Positions 1 through 10,719 of a stretch of 64,000 nt of DNA are shown one piece after another. Origin of the DNA: Chondrus crispus. Its lineage: Eukaryota > Rhodophyta > Florideophyceae > Gigartinales > Gigartinaceae. The translations under genes were made by a program, and so were the position numbers. How positions within the stretch are numbered: position 1 is the stretch's first letter; every line of letters starts with the position of its first letter. The notes under the pieces were generated by a model. That model saw only the letters and a list, made by a program, of their open reading frames with translations. It did no database searches and was not told where the DNA came from. The stretch lies in contig NW_005179224.1 of NCBI RefSeq assembly GCF_000350225.1, forward strand, positions 1 to 64,000, read 5' to 3'.

Positions 1-375
1 GCCGACGTCCGACCCTTAGTAAAACGGTACGAAGCTTTGGGTCTACAACTCGGGTTTCTGGAACGGAGTCGTAGCCTCGCGTCGGTCCCCGTCCCACGAC
101 GGTACCCTGCGAGCCATCTACGTCCCGATTCCCTCCTGTCTCTACCGCGCGCGTCGTCCCGCCACGCCCGGCTCTCCGCGCGACAGCTGTCCCTACCGCT
201 CCGCCCCTCCTGGGCTCTGTTTTGCCTCTTTTTCCCTTACTTTCCCTACTGCGCTTCGCGCCCGGCCCCGTACCGGTCCCTTACGGGTGGTCTCCGGATA
301 ACCCCCTACACGCGCCCCCGAACGCGCGCGCTCTGCCAGAGGGGGATCCCACCCCTTCCCCCTCAGTGCACGACA
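1..375 (+). repeat. Partial 5' LTR of a Ty3/gypsy element
   Basis: This stretch aligns, with many substitutions and small gaps, to about 10340-10719. Shared blocks include the GTAGCCTCG core, GAGCCATCTAC, CGGGTGGTCTCC and the final GTGCACGACA. Similarity stops abruptly in both copies right after CGACA, as expected for the 3' boundary of an LTR, so the LTR ends near 375 with a canonical CA. Its 5' part lies outside the window. It is directly followed by the leader and gag of the gypsy element. The divergence from the 10.3 kb copy shows that the two are related family members, not LTRs of one insertion. Confidence 0.7.
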
Positions 376-481
376 TTTTGGTCTCCCGACCTAGAAGTCT
401 ACGGAGTTTCCCTTATCCCTTACCGTTTTTGGTTCTAGGTGTTCTATCTCTGTTTCAACAGGTTTCGACAAGCTCAAGGCT
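376..481 (+). promoter_or_regulatory. Gypsy untranslated leader with possible primer-binding site
   Basis: The leader lies between the LTR end (375) and the gag start (482). A TGG at 379-381 followed by TCTCCCGACC is the best-placed candidate for a tRNA primer site, a few bases after the LTR end. The corresponding tRNA 3' end cannot be confirmed by eye. A second TGGTATCCGGGTCC overlaps the gag ATG at 483 but lies too far from the LTR boundary. Both are weak. Confidence 0.3.
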
Positions 482-2659
482 ATGGTATCCGGGTCCGATT
501 CGTCCCGTGAGACCCGTCCTCGAGACGTGCCTCCGCCAGTTGCGGCGTGGATCACTCGGAGTTGTCGCGAGACCCTCCGAGAAGCGGAAAGATTCACGCT
601 CAATACTGTAGCGGAGAAGCTCGCAGCGCAACCGTCGGCGCTGCGAGAAAACCTCAAGACCTTTATTGAGGAAACTATCGCGGCCCAAGCCGAGGTACAA
701 GCCGCGCGAGAGCGCGATCGCCTAACCGCCCTGGAAGGCGTGCTCACCAAGGCCTGGCAGGCGGACATAGCTGCCAGCGCCAAGGAGGCTGCCATCCTGC
801 GTAAGCAAGAGGAGACCGCCACGGCGGAGGAACTCAAGGCCCTCCGTCGAGAAATTGCCATCTTGAAGACGCAAACATCAGCCTCCGCTGCTGGAATCCC
901 TCCGACTACAGTCGGAGTAGCGACTCTCCCTCCCGCTGAGGGGTTGCCCCCGTTGAATAAGAGCCTGCTCTTTTCCAACGTGACAACGCCGGCGCTGCAA
1001 GCCGCGGGGATACGGGTCCCCTCCATGGAGACCGCACCCCAATTCTCCGCCAACCCGCAGGCGTCGCGAACCGCGGCAGGAGCCTCCCGCGAGGGAGCCT
1101 CCGCCGGACCTATCCACCTTGAAGGTGATTTACCTTCCCAGAATTTACGGGGAGAGAACCCCGATCAAGGGGGAAGCTCAGACGACGAGGGGAGTGGACG
1201 ACGAAAAAAGTCCAAACCCAGTCGGAAAGAGCGGAAGGCGAACCGTCGCAAAGGACGAAAGGATGGACACCCTCCGGACGGGTACTCAAGCCCGTCCTCG
1301 ACATCCTCCTCTGACTCGGAGACCGACTCCGAGTCAGAGTCCCTTACGGCCCCAACGCCGACGTTCGGCCCCAAACAGAAAAAGGTTTCTGTCTGGAAGC
1401 CGACAAACCACCGGTTCAGAGGTGTGTGCAACTACCGAGCCTACCGCCTCGTGGATACCGACCCAACCCTGGACGACCGGGTCTACGCTACCACCCGTAA
1501 AAGGGTGCAGTACCTCCTCGTGGTCATGGGGGAGTACAAATTCAGCGGGGTAGATCCTATCAGGGTCATCAGTTTCCTGGCTCGCTGCAAGGAAAATTTT
1601 GACAACGCCAATATGACCGAGGCGATGGCCCTGATGGCCCTACCCCATCTGCTGGCTCCGCCAGCGAAGGAAGCGTATGAGTCCCAGCGGGGACTGTACC
1701 GCAAATCTCAGGGGATCGCGAGCTGGGCCGCCGCCGTCAATTGGCTGTTGCGCACATATGCGACGAACCTCGAGATCGAGCGGGCCCTCACGGCATTGAG
1801 GGAGCTACGCCAGAAGCCGGGCGAACTGGAAACCGAGTACGCTACTCGAATGTCCACCGCCCTGGGGAGGTGCGGGGACGTGCACTCGGCATACGAGAGG
1901 ACGACCCTCTTCATCGAGGGGCTCACCCCCGCGATCAAGCCGCTGGTGTTACAAGCTCGCGAGGATCGACCCCGATCCTCGTTCGAGGATACCATCGCCC
2001 ACGCGCGCTCGCACGGCGATGCTTTCCGGGCCCAGCACGGGGCGGGGCGCCGCGTGGAATTCGGGAAGCCTCGCCCGGTTAGACAGGTTCTCGCTGCCCT
2101 GGATGGCGCCACGTCGTCGTCGACCGGCCCCCCTCCCAGTTTTCAAACGGCCCGGGGAGCCGAGAACTACTTCGCTACCGATGGTGACCTCGCCGGGGGG
2201 GCTCCTTCCCTCCCGACGGAAGAATCCTCCTTCAACGACGGAGACTCGCTGTTTTACGGCGACCGGCGCAAGCCGTATCAACCCGCTCGAGAGCCCGCCG
2301 AGGGCTTTCGCGGACTTCCACCCGGGAAAACGTCCCGTAATTACCAAAAGGATCTGCGGGGACCTCCGTCCCCGCAGATCGTCTGCTTCACCTGTTATCG
2401 GGTCGGGGACCACATTTCCCCCGACTGCGACATGAAGGTGAAGGATGTATCCCTCGTACCCCATCAGTACGAGAAGTTGACCGCGGCCCAAAAGAGCCGA
2501 GTGCCTCCGGAGGCGTACCTCCGAGCCGTCGCCCTTCTCAGTTACGAGGCGAACCGGGTAATGAACCCCGACGCCGTCGCCGGCCCGCCGCCGCGTGCGG
2601 GTACCGGGACGAGGTCCGTACCGCCCCCCGGGGAAGCTTCTCCTCCTCCAAAAAACTAG
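482..2659 (+). CDS. gag: Gypsy Gag polyprotein with C-terminal zinc knuckle
   Basis: The frame encodes 725 residues, intact and ending in TAG. Residues 60-130 are charged and helical. Residues 220-300 form a hydrophilic Lys/Arg/Ser/Asp-rich linker. The capsid-like helical region spans about 330-520 and contains a retrotransposon-gag-like stretch ending in FIEGL. A cysteine knuckle, CX2CX5HX4C (2384-2428, near residues 635-649), is one residue longer than the canonical CCHC spacing. A Pro-rich tail follows. The first in-frame ATG (482) follows the leader closely and is the most likely start. Gag forms the cytoplasmic particle and packages element RNA. The downstream protease lies 26 bp away in another frame, so it may be expressed by reinitiation or frameshift. 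Confidence 0.8.
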   Translation: MVSGSDSSRETRPRDVPPPVAAWITRSCRETLREAERFTLNTVAEKLAAQPSALRENLKTFIEETIAAQAEVQAARERDRLTALEGVLTKAWQADIAASAKEAAILRKQEETATAEELKALRREIAILKTQTSASAAGIPPTTVGVATLPPAEGLPPLNKSLLFSNVTTPALQAAGIRVPSMETAPQFSANPQASRTAAGASREGASAGPIHLEGDLPSQNLRGENPDQGGSSDDEGSGRRKKSKPSRKERKANRRKGRKDGHPPDGYSSPSSTSSSDSETDSESESLTAPTPTFGPKQKKVSVWKPTNHRFRGVCNYRAYRLVDTDPTLDDRVYATTRKRVQYLLVVMGEYKFSGVDPIRVISFLARCKENFDNANMTEAMALMALPHLLAPPAKEAYESQRGLYRKSQGIASWAAAVNWLLRTYATNLEIERALTALRELRQKPGELETEYATRMSTALGRCGDVHSAYERTTLFIEGLTPAIKPLVLQAREDRPRSSFEDTIAHARSHGDAFRAQHGAGRRVEFGKPRPVRQVLAALDGATSSSTGPPPSFQTARGAENYFATDGDLAGGAPSLPTEESSFNDGDSLFYGDRRKPYQPAREPAEGFRGLPPGKTSRNYQKDLRGPPSPQIVCFTCYRVGDHISPDCDMKVKDVSLVPHQYEKLTAAQKSRVPPEAYLRAVALLSYEANRVMNPDAVAGPPPRAGTGTRSVPPPGEASPPPKN

Positions 2660-2685
2660 GAGAACCTCAGCCCGCAGCAGCTGAG

Positions 2686-3588
2686 GTGGACACGGTCACA
2701 TCCCCGGATCACTCGCCCAGGGTGGCGGAACCGTCCTCACCTCCCGAGGCGGAGAAGCGGTACCGGATACTCGGCCGCAAACACACTGGGCCATCCCAGG
2801 GAGACCCCGACCCCGAACGGCTCGGTACCTTACGCCGACCATGGCGAAGAAACACCCCCCCGCCTGCAAGGGGTGTTAGCCATCCCGAGACAGTGCTCGC
2901 CCTGTCTCGGCGGAATTACAAGGTCTACGCAGACCTTGGATTATCCCCGTCGATATTGGTGCGCCAGCTCACAATATTAGATACAGGGGCTGGCTCCAAT
3001 TTCGTACGGGCCGACACGCTTCCCTCCGGATGGGAAGCGCTGATTATTCCGGGAGAAATCCCGTCGATCGCTGACGCCAATGGGAGACCATTGCGTACAA
3101 GCGGAAAAATCCCCCTCGTAGTGCGGTTAGGCGACCGCACCATGAGGTGTACATTCATCGTCTGTGAACGGTTAGCCGCCCCCGTCATTTTGGGTGCCAC
3201 ACGGGCCGCAGTGGCAGAGACGATGCAAAGGTTGCCCCGACAACAGAAGACCGAACTCCCAACGATTCACCGTATTGCAACGGCTGAAAGAACAACCTAC
3301 CGCGCTCATCGCGGTTTGCCGCTGCCGGATCCGAAGCCGGCAGCGAAGGGAGTCCGAACTCCAAGGTCGCACGGAACAAGTTCGCCGACGACCGCCCTCC
3401 ACATTGGAGAAGATGAGTGGCAGGCCGACCCTGTCCTCATTACGCAAGGCTTCGACCGCGCAGGAGGCCGACCTCCAACGCCAGCTTCCACGGGATCGAC
3501 CGTAAGCTACGCGACTGCGTTCGCGCGCACGCCGAAAGCCACGGGTTGTCCGAACCACAACATGGCAGAGCTGGATATCTCCCGTTGA
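2686..3588 (+). CDS. Gypsy aspartic protease domain, first copy
   Basis: The frame encodes 300 residues. The retropepsin active site DTGAGS starts at 2980 (residue 99) after the hydrophobic strand LTIL. It is followed by the flap region, a second beta block (IPLVVRLGD) and the closing VILGA motif near residue 168, as in retroviral-type aspartic proteases that work as dimers to cut Gag and Pol. The C-terminal 120 residues are low-complexity and unassigned. What is odd is that it is not followed by RT. Instead a second zinc knuckle and a second, diverged protease come before RT. The ATG at 2686 is tentative, since translation may enter from gag. Confidence 0.7.
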   Translation: MDTVTSPDHSPRVAEPSSPPEAEKRYRILGRKHTGPSQGDPDPERLGTLRRPWRRNTPPPARGVSHPETVLALSRRNYKVYADLGLSPSILVRQLTILDTGAGSNFVRADTLPSGWEALIIPGEIPSIADANGRPLRTSGKIPLVVRLGDRTMRCTFIVCERLAAPVILGATRAAVAETMQRLPRQQKTELPTIHRIATAERTTYRAHRGLPLPDPKPAAKGVRTPRSHGTSSPTTALHIGEDEWQADPVLITQGFDRAGGRPPTPASTGSTVSYATAFARTPKATGCPNHNMAELDISR

Positions 3589-3612
3589 GAAGCGGATCGC
3601 GAGCCGCCTTAC

Positions 3613-4053
3613 GTGCCTCGACTCACGGACGAGGCGGCACGACACGCAGCGAAATTGGCGTCGACGGATGGCAGCGCGTACGTTTGCCGGCTGTGCCGGA
3701 CGTACGGCCACGCCGTGTACGCGTGCCCGTTCCTGTCGCCTGAACAACGTCAGTTCACGGCGTACAGGAACTACCGCTATCAGATGGAGACGTGTCCCGG
3801 GATACGCAATATCATCCAGCAGTCTATGCGGGAAGACCGAGGCCCGCGGCGGGGTGACCCGAACCGATCGGGTGGGGGCGTCCGTTTCGCCCCTCGCGAA
3901 GGCTGGTATTCACACCCGGGAACCGATCAAAGGGATCGGCGTGATACTCGTCGGATGGATACGCGGTATCTCCGTCGAGATGGAAGAGGCGACCGGGGCC
4001 GTCCCCAGTTGCCCGGAGGGGTACAGAACGCCATCATGTACCTCCAAGATTAG
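3613..4053 (+). CDS. Second zinc-knuckle (CCHC) segment in gypsy element
   Basis: The frame encodes 146 residues with a canonical CX2CX4HX4C knuckle at 3685-3726 (residues 25-38), followed by an Arg/Asp/Gly-rich basic tail (RRGD, RDRR, RRMD repeats) typical of nucleic-acid-binding Gag C-termini. It shares a layout with the gag knuckle at 2384 (a C-C-H-C core, then Phe-Leu-Ser and Gln-rich helix) but is not identical. I read it as the end of a second gag-like module. The start codon is unsupported; it may be an internal fragment of a longer ancestral frame. The 335 bases after it (4054-4388) show no recognisable domain. Confidence 0.5.
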   Translation: MPRLTDEAARHAAKLASTDGSAYVCRLCRTYGHAVYACPFLSPEQRQFTAYRNYRYQMETCPGIRNIIQQSMREDRGPRRGDPNRSGGGVRFAPREGWYSHPGTDQRDRRDTRRMDTRYLRRDGRGDRGRPQLPGGVQNAIMYLQD

Positions 4054-4388
4054 GTTGGGGATCCGAACCCCCAGCCTACGGAAGGAGGCAGAGGAGAACC
4101 GGTTCTCGCCGCCCCTCAAATATTGCAACGGCCGCACGTTGCAATTTGAGGTTGCGAAGTATCTGATTACTTCGTAGAAGATGCTCGGCCGGGGTGGGGG
4201 AACGACGCGCACCACCACGGCCAGGGACCCGTCATCGCGCTAGCTAACGATGGCAAGGTGGGTAGTTCCGACAGCTCGGGTAGTTCGAAAACCACGTAAA
4301 GACGGTTACGTTCGCGCGGTCACGAGAGCCGTCTTATCACCCCAATCTAGACCCGTTACGATTCAACCCCGTCGGAGGAGGGGAATGT

Positions 4389-5754
4389 TTGCCGATAATA
4401 TTCCCCTCGACTCCGCACGAGCGCACCGAGACTTCCGTAAGTCAGGTGCGGGAGGACAAAGGCGCCGAAGCCACTGAGAGCCCGTCACGCCTAGAGGAAG
4501 GCACCGTGGACGCCTTGAGCCACGTGCCTAACAAGAAGCGCATCGAACGCGCCGGCGGCGCAACCCAAGGGGGTCCGGGGCCGCCAGAAGAAATCAAGTC
4601 GCGTACGGACGCGACTTGCCGCGAGGACGTCGCCGACGGACAGACGCCCCGCGGACAAGGCAGAAGACCACTGAAGAGGATCCGGATCCGGCGCCAGCGG
4701 CCCAAGCGGAACGACCTGGCCGAGCCGTCGTCACCGAAGGTAGTCGACGGTGTCATCTGCTTGATGACATCGAAGATATACAACGTCCTCGGCTCGATCG
4801 CAACCGAGCGGAACCCGTTCAAGCCTCATACCATTGCAGTCGATACCTGCTCGGGGTATAACCTCGTGAGGAAGGCCGACCTTCCCCCCCGATTGGACGC
4901 GCTACGTCGTACGCGACACGCCCCTGCCACGGTTGGCAGGCGCGAACAGAAACCCGCTCAAGCTGACTGCCATCGTGCAGCTGGCCGTTCGCCTACGGAA
5001 CACGACGTTCTGCATTCCGTTCGTGGTCGCCGACCAGCTCGTGGTGCCCGTCCTCCTGGGCACGGCGTTCATCGATGCGCACGTTCGAAATATCGACATC
5101 GATGCGCAGAGGCTCGAGCTCCGACAAGGTGGCTCCGTCGCCATTGTCGATGGGAAGGGGGAGTCGTCTCCTCCAACCCGGCGCCACGGCCGCCAGTCAA
5201 GCAGGGCTGAGATTCGCGAAGAAGCTCCGCAGGCGATCCGTGTCGCACGATGGGTCACGATCCCCGCGATGTCGCAAGCACGGATACGCTTCACCACCGC
5301 AGGGAGCGGCCTCGTTTTCTTGGAACCAAAGCCGTCACTCCAACGTCGACACGGAGTGAGGCTGACGAACGGTGTAGCCGAGGTCTCACCGAACCAGACC
5401 TTCGGCGTGATCGTCGCGAATTTTTCCCGCCAAGAAAGGCGGCTCCCTAGACGCACCGTCGTCGGGTACGCGAAGCGCAATCCGCTGACGATACTGACGG
5501 CCGAGCGCCGAGTCGGGGCGGAGATCGCACACGCACTGCATCGCACCGACTTCGACGTGCAAGCCGGAAGAGGGGGAGCTGGCCGACCAAACTCCCCGGA
5601 AAATAAGGTCGCCGAGGAAAATCACGCCGGCAGCGACGATCAGCCGACGGGTGCCTATCATCGACGGAGGGCACCGCGCGAGCCACAAATAAGAATCCCG
5701 AAAATTCGCCCCGAATTGGGAAAAAGAAATGGACTTGTCATACATCGACGATGA
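4389..5754 (+). pseudogene. Second, frameshifted gypsy protease region
   Basis: The first part (frame from 4389) reaches a protease-like strand and AVDTCSG at 4839-4859, where Cys replaces the first Gly of the usual DTGAG. The reading frame then breaks in a run of seven C (4884-4890); similarity resumes one base shifted and continues in the frame that ends at 5754. This second part holds the hydrophobic strand FCIPFVVADQLVVPVLLGTAF, matching the closing half of a retropepsin, and a linker toward RT. It overlaps the RT frame by 26 bases. The extra C would account for the break: seven C are present where six would keep the frame. Family assignment is fair; activity is doubtful. Confidence 0.55.
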
Positions 5755-8720
5755 CAAGCTCCGCGCACGGGTACTCGACATGCTCCGTAAGCATTCGGAT
5801 CTGGGGAGCGGTGTGCTCGGTACGATACGAGCAACGGAGCACTGCATACCACTCGAGGCGGGGACGAAACCGATTCGTTCTATGCCCTACCGAAAAGGGC
5901 CCGCCATGCGTGAGATGGTCGCTAGAGAAGTCAACAAGATGTTGAACGCCAGAGTTATCGAACCCACGAGCACCGACTGGGCTTCACCGGTGGCACTCGT
6001 CCCGAAGAAAGACGGCTCTCTTCGGTTTTGCGTTGACTACCGACGTCTCTACGCAAAGACAGCAGCGGATTCGTATCCGCTGCCCCGGATGGACGACTGC
6101 ATCGATTCGTTACGGGATGCAGCCGTCTTCACTACGCTCGACTGCAATTCAGGCTACTCGCAAATCCCAGTCGCGCCGGAGGACCGGGATAAGACCACAT
6201 TCACCACACATATCGGTACGTTTCGCCATTTGCGTATGCCGTTCGGACTCAAAGGGGCACCGGCCACCTTCCAACGTGCATTGGACATCATCTTGTCCGG
6301 CGTAAGATGGCAGATATGTCTCGTATACCTCGACGACGTCATAGTTTTTTACCGAACGCACGAGGAGCACGCCGAACACCTCGACACTGTCTTGAGCTTG
6401 TTGAGGACCGTCGGTATATCCCTCAAGCTCAAGAAGTGTAGCTTCTTCCGTCCGAAGGTGCATTACCTGGGGCACGTGATATCCCCAGGTAGGCTCAGCG
6501 TGGCCGACACGGCGGCCGACGCCTTCAAGACGTTCATGTTTCCGAGGACGCTTACGCAGGTGCGCTCGTTCCTCGGGGCGTGCAACGTCTACCGCCGTTT
6601 CGTCAAGGGGTTTGCCAAGATAGCTCGACCGCTAACTGATATGACCCGCAAGGACGCCGACCCCGACCTCGATAATCCGACGGAGGCCAAGCTTCAAGCG
6701 TTCGAGGACCTCAGGGCAAGGGTGATCGCTCCGCCGATACTTGCGCTTCCGCGGTACGGTCGGCCGTACATGATCGATACCGATGGAAGCGCGTACCAAC
6801 TCGGGTGTACGCTGCTGCAAGAACACGACGAAGCCAACGACTGGCATCCCGTCGGATATTGGTCGTATTCGTTAAACGACAGCGAACGCAACTACAGCGC
6901 TACGGAACGCGAGTGCTTCGCTGTAGTGTGGGCCGTCCGCACACTACGCCCGTATGTCAAGGGCACGAAGTTCACCGTCCGAACGGATCACGACGCGCTG
7001 AGGTGGCCCATGTCCCTGACCGAGAGCTCCGGAAGAGTCACCCGGTGGCGGCTACGTCTGGCTGAATACGATTTCACCATTCAGTACCGCCCCGGGCGCG
7101 TGCATCAGGTCCCCGACGCCCTGTCGCGCCTTGTATCACCGAGGGTCACCGACGGCCCTCGCCCGGCTGTCGAGGTGTACGACGACATCCCCACCTACGA
7201 CACGGGCACAACCGTTCGTGATGTCTCGGATGAGCTTGCGGACCACTTATGCACCGCGAGCAGCGACCACGAGGCCGACCACGTCTTCGTGACGACAAGG
7301 AACCGAACGAAATCCCGAAGAAATTCGCGCGCCCGAGCGCGCGACGAGCCGAGGGGCGACGACGAAGACCCTGCTCTAGAAGAACCCGATGCCTTCTGGG
7401 CAGAGAACGAGGAGTTCGACGCCGTGGAACTCGATCGCGCCCAAGGCTTCGAAGCCGATACGTCGGGTTCCCAGGTCGCCCCTCCGCAGGAGGACCTGCC
7501 GGCCCCTCTTACGATAGAGGAGATGGCCGAGGAACAACGCGTGGATGACTTCTGCCAAACGGTATTGGCACGACCGTCAGAGTCCCAGGACTCCGCGTTC
7601 TTCGAGGACCACCAAGGGGTGCTCAAACGGAGACACCCCTTCGACCCTGATATAGTACAGGTGGTGGTTCCTCGGACTCTACGCGCCCGGTTGCTGCGGC
7701 TCTGCCATAACCCGGCCATCGCCGGGCATCCGGGGCAGAACCGCATGTACTACGCGCTCCGTCGCGAGTACAACTGGCCACACTCGGCCGCGGACGTCGC
7801 GTCGACGGTACGAGGTTGTCGAACCTGTGCGATGAACCGCGTCAAGCTTCGGAAACACCTAAACCGATTGAGGTTGTTTCCGGGGACGCAGCCATTGGAG
7901 AGCCTCGCGATCGATATACAGGGGCCGCTCCCGAAGACCAAGGCAAGGAAACGATTCCTCCTGGTAATCGCCGACCGCTTTACGAATTTAACGCAGGTCG
8001 TCGCACTGTGAACAGTAACCGCCTACACTGTCGCCGTGGCGTTTTGCGAAGCATGAGTCTTTAAGTACGGCGTCCCACGCTCGCTACTGTCGGATAACGG
8101 ACCGCAGTTCAACGCGAAGTTCTTCCAAAGCACATGTCGAGTGCTTGGAATTACGAACCTTTATACGTCGGCGTACTACCCTCTGACGAACAGCCAGGTG
8201 GAACGCTATAACCAAACGATTGCGTCGATGCTCCGCAATTACGTGAACGAGCATCAAGACGACTGGGACGTGTACGATGGACCGTTAACGTACCCATATA
8301 ACTCCCACGTACACAGAACCACACGAACGACCCGTTTGAGTTCGTGCTTAGCCCGCCTCCGCCAGAGTTTTCTCTTCGACGAACAGGCGGGGACACACCC
8401 CCTTCCGATAGGGGAACGGAACGTGCGGAGTTCTTGAAGACCCTAGACGCGACCATCCAGAAGGCCTACGGGAGCTTGCGACGCACACAGGCACGTTACA
8501 CACGCGACTTCGATAAGCGCGTTCGAACGATCAACACGCGTCTCGAGCCGGGTAACTTCGTCTACCTGAACCCCATGCTCGCGGACACCATTGCGTTGGG
8601 GGTGTACACTACCGCTTGGTTGTCCTCGTGCAAGAGCAGTTGGCGGACGCGGGATCCTGAGACGTATTCGGCAAAGTGTCGATGGAGAAGCAGACGCACG
8701 GCGCGGAGCTCTTTCAAATT
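5729..8720 (+). pseudogene. pol: Gypsy Pol: reverse transcriptase, RNase H, integrase
   Basis: The open part 5729-8011 encodes 760 residues. RT begins near residue 60, with LVPKKDGSLRFCVDYR, FTTLDCNSGY, MPFGLKGAPATFQ and the catalytic YLDD (about 6327). RNase H follows near 6770 (MIDTDGSAYQLG, then YSATERECFAVVWA). The integrase HHCC finger is at about 7720-7840 (HPGQNRMYY, CRTCAMNRVK). The catalytic core has D in AIDIQGPLP, D in LSDNGPQF and E in SQVERYNQ. TGA codons at 8009-8011 and 8054-8056 interrupt the core in frame. A frameshift lies at CCC 8331-8333, where one more C would keep the frame into the FEFVLSPPP stretch. Coding similarity fades near 8720. The element cannot make a full integrase. 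Confidence 0.85.
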
Positions 8721-10224
8721 AATCGACTACGCTCCGTCCTCCGCGTTCCAAAAACCACGACCATCCCACAAACCCGGCAATCCAGCGCCCGTTTCCAAAC
8801 CGAGAGTGCCTCCATACCCGACGTCGGCTGCGTCCCTGTGCATGGTGAGGTGCGGGTCGGGCCTGACGAAATCTCTCCCCTCTCCACGAGTGAGCGAACG
8901 CCAGTAGCGCAAGTCGCGCAGGGATTAGCGGCAGAGGCGAACTTTTGATGAACGCGGCCGTCCCCCAGCCTCTCCATGCAGCGTACCGTTCCCGGTGGCT
9001 TCGCCGCCGAACCCCCACTAGTGGCTCCATTCCCCGCCGGGGGCTCGGCCCCGGACCCCCCCGGAGCTCTGTGCAGCGTGCTACGGGGGGGCGAGCTTCG
9101 CGCGCAGCAAACCCGCCCTTCGTACTTGGCCCTCGCTCCTTGCGCTCCACTCCAGTTCCAGTCTCTGTTGCCCGCTTCTCGGCCAGGCTCATGTCAAAGG
9201 AGATCGACCGAGTGTAGAATCGGGCGTGCGGGAGCGCGAGGGTTAGCGATACACAGACGCCGCAAAAATGTCGCAGTAGTTCCATCGACACAAGGCGGCG
9301 GTTCCGTTGCGCCAACAGCAGTCTCCTTTTGGCCAAAACCCTCACGCGCGCCACTTTCTTGTCGGAAACATACAAGCGCATCTCGTCGGTGTCGATGTGC
9401 ACCCTGAGGTGGTCTATCCTGGGGCTCCCCTCCCAACAACCCTTCATCGGGTGCCTCTCAATCCCCAGGCGCTCGAGGAGCCGCCCAAGTCTCCGCCGTG
9501 CACGGGCACAGTCCTGCGGACCTGATTCTCTTCCGAAAGGTGTGGGCGCTGTCAAGAAGTCGTCGATGTAAGGGAGATCCCGAAACTTCATCCTCTCTCT
9601 GATGTACTGAACCAGCGGCCGCAACAGCTTCCTAAACCAGAGCACTGAGCCACCCCATCCAAATGGCAGAGCGATTCAGCGTTATACCCCACCATCGTAC
9701 CGAAAGAGGAAGTAGTCGCGCACATCTGGGTGCACATAGAAATGTCGATACCCGCTCTGTATGTCCCACGACATTAACATATCTCCCCTCTGTGTATCCG
9801 CGGCAAAGGAGGGTATCGTTCCCATCTTGATGCTCCCCCGCAGCCAGTGTTTGCCCTGCCGATGCAAGTTCACCACGAACCTTCCCTTCCTGTCCTCCCC
9901 CTCCCGTTGCCACACGGTGAACGCCGAAGATATCATCTTCCCCTCCCGCATCTTCTCGCCCGCCTCCTCGGTGCTCACCGCTCATGGATCCCAACCGGAC
10001 ACCTCTTCTCCAGATCGGCCCTCCCGAAACACTTGTCTTCCTCCGATTGGGGGATCTCTCTTAGTACGAGCCCTGTAGTGCACTGTACTCGGTACCGGGA
10101 CAGCTGTCCTAATCTCGCCAAAATCGCTCTCGCCGCTACCACATGAACCACGGGTACACGTGGACACCTCTGCCGCTCTACTGGACCTCCCCGTGGACAC
10201 GTGTAATCCCTCCGCAACCCATTG
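8720..10224 (-). pseudogene. DIRS-like reverse transcriptase and RNase H
   Basis: Reading leftward: RT N-terminal part (10217-9984), a TGA at 9982-9984, then GRFVVNLHRQGKHW and DIQSGYRHFYVHPD in the frame 9978-9682. A damaged patch (two stops near 9685) precedes ALPFGWGGSVLWFRKLL, and the catalytic box LPYIDDF lies in the frame 9645-8719. The thumb-like LLRHFCGV and RFYTRS stretch leads to RNase H. The RNase H end (DPHLTMHRDAADVGYGG, then GLWDGRGFWNAEDG) sits in another frame at 8727-8912, so at least one further frameshift is needed. Enzymatically dead. The RT would normally copy element RNA in the nucleus or cytoplasm and pass the product to a tyrosine recombinase. Confidence 0.7.
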
Positions 10225-10228
10225 GGCC

Positions 10229-10719
10229 TATGGGGGCTGTACTTGGTCCCCTCGGGGCTACACCCGTTATTTCCTAGTTATTCTAATTTACAGTATAATT
10301 TAGCTTCGCCATTACGGCGACGGGGGACTATATAGTCAACCCGATAATCAAAGTAAAGAGGGACGAAGCCTCGGGTCTTTTACCTTGGTTTCTAGATCCG
10401 AGGTTGTAGCCTCGACTCGGTACTGGCTCGCCCATACCGACCGAGCCATCTACATCCCTGGAATCCCAACTGCCTTCCCCGCGCGCGTCGACCCAACCGC
10501 GCGAGCGCTACGTTAACTACTGTGCTGTCCGTTCTGTTAGTTCTGTTTTTCCTTTAATTATTCCTCTTTATTGCTGACTCTAGTTCTACCTTTATACCGC
10601 GCAAGCCGCGCCCGGATCTCGGTTCCGGTCATCCACCGGGTGGTCTCCCGAATTCCCTTACGCGTACGAACGCGCGTCGCTCTGCCTACAGCCGCCACAC
10701 GTGGCTGTAGTGCACGACA
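10229..10719 (+). repeat. Solo gypsy-family LTR inside the DIRS-like element
   Basis: The right 380 bp are a diverged relative of the LTR at 1-375. It ends in GACA at 10719. GGCC occurs directly before (10225-10228) and after it (10720-10723), a likely 4-bp target duplication. The canonical TG could instead begin at 10231, leaving two extra bases. Deleting the LTR and one GGCC joins the flanking minus-strand frame perfectly (EPFTEG on one side, GLRRDY on the other). A TATA-like ACTATATAGT lies at about 10328. No internal gypsy sequence remains, so it arose by LTR-LTR recombination. Confidence 0.7.

Larger units (their letters stand above)
1..8720 (+). mobile_element. Ty3/gypsy LTR retrotransposon, 3' truncated
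   Basis: The order is partial LTR, gag, retropepsin 1, zinc knuckle 2, retropepsin 2, RT, RNase H, integrase. RT followed by RNase H followed by integrase defines the Ty3/gypsy order. The codon usage is GC-rich compared with the AT-richer DNA further right. No polypurine tract or 3' LTR follows integrase; coding similarity to gypsy fades near 8720, where a DIRS-like element begins on the opposite strand. The element is inactive: integrase has two nonsense codons and a frameshift, and the region before RT is frameshifted. The doubled knuckle-protease module (see findings) suggests a recombinant origin. Confidence 0.85.

Noticed and set aside
37-438. Open frame of 133 codons at the left edge
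   Set aside because: It lies within the LTR and leader of the gypsy element and is Pro/Arg-rich by base composition; no coding evidence.
479-500. Primer-binding site TGGTATCCGGGTCC overlapping the gag start
   Set aside because: It resembles plant-type initiator-tRNA sites, but comparison with the solo LTR puts the LTR end at 375, about 108 bases upstream, too far away.
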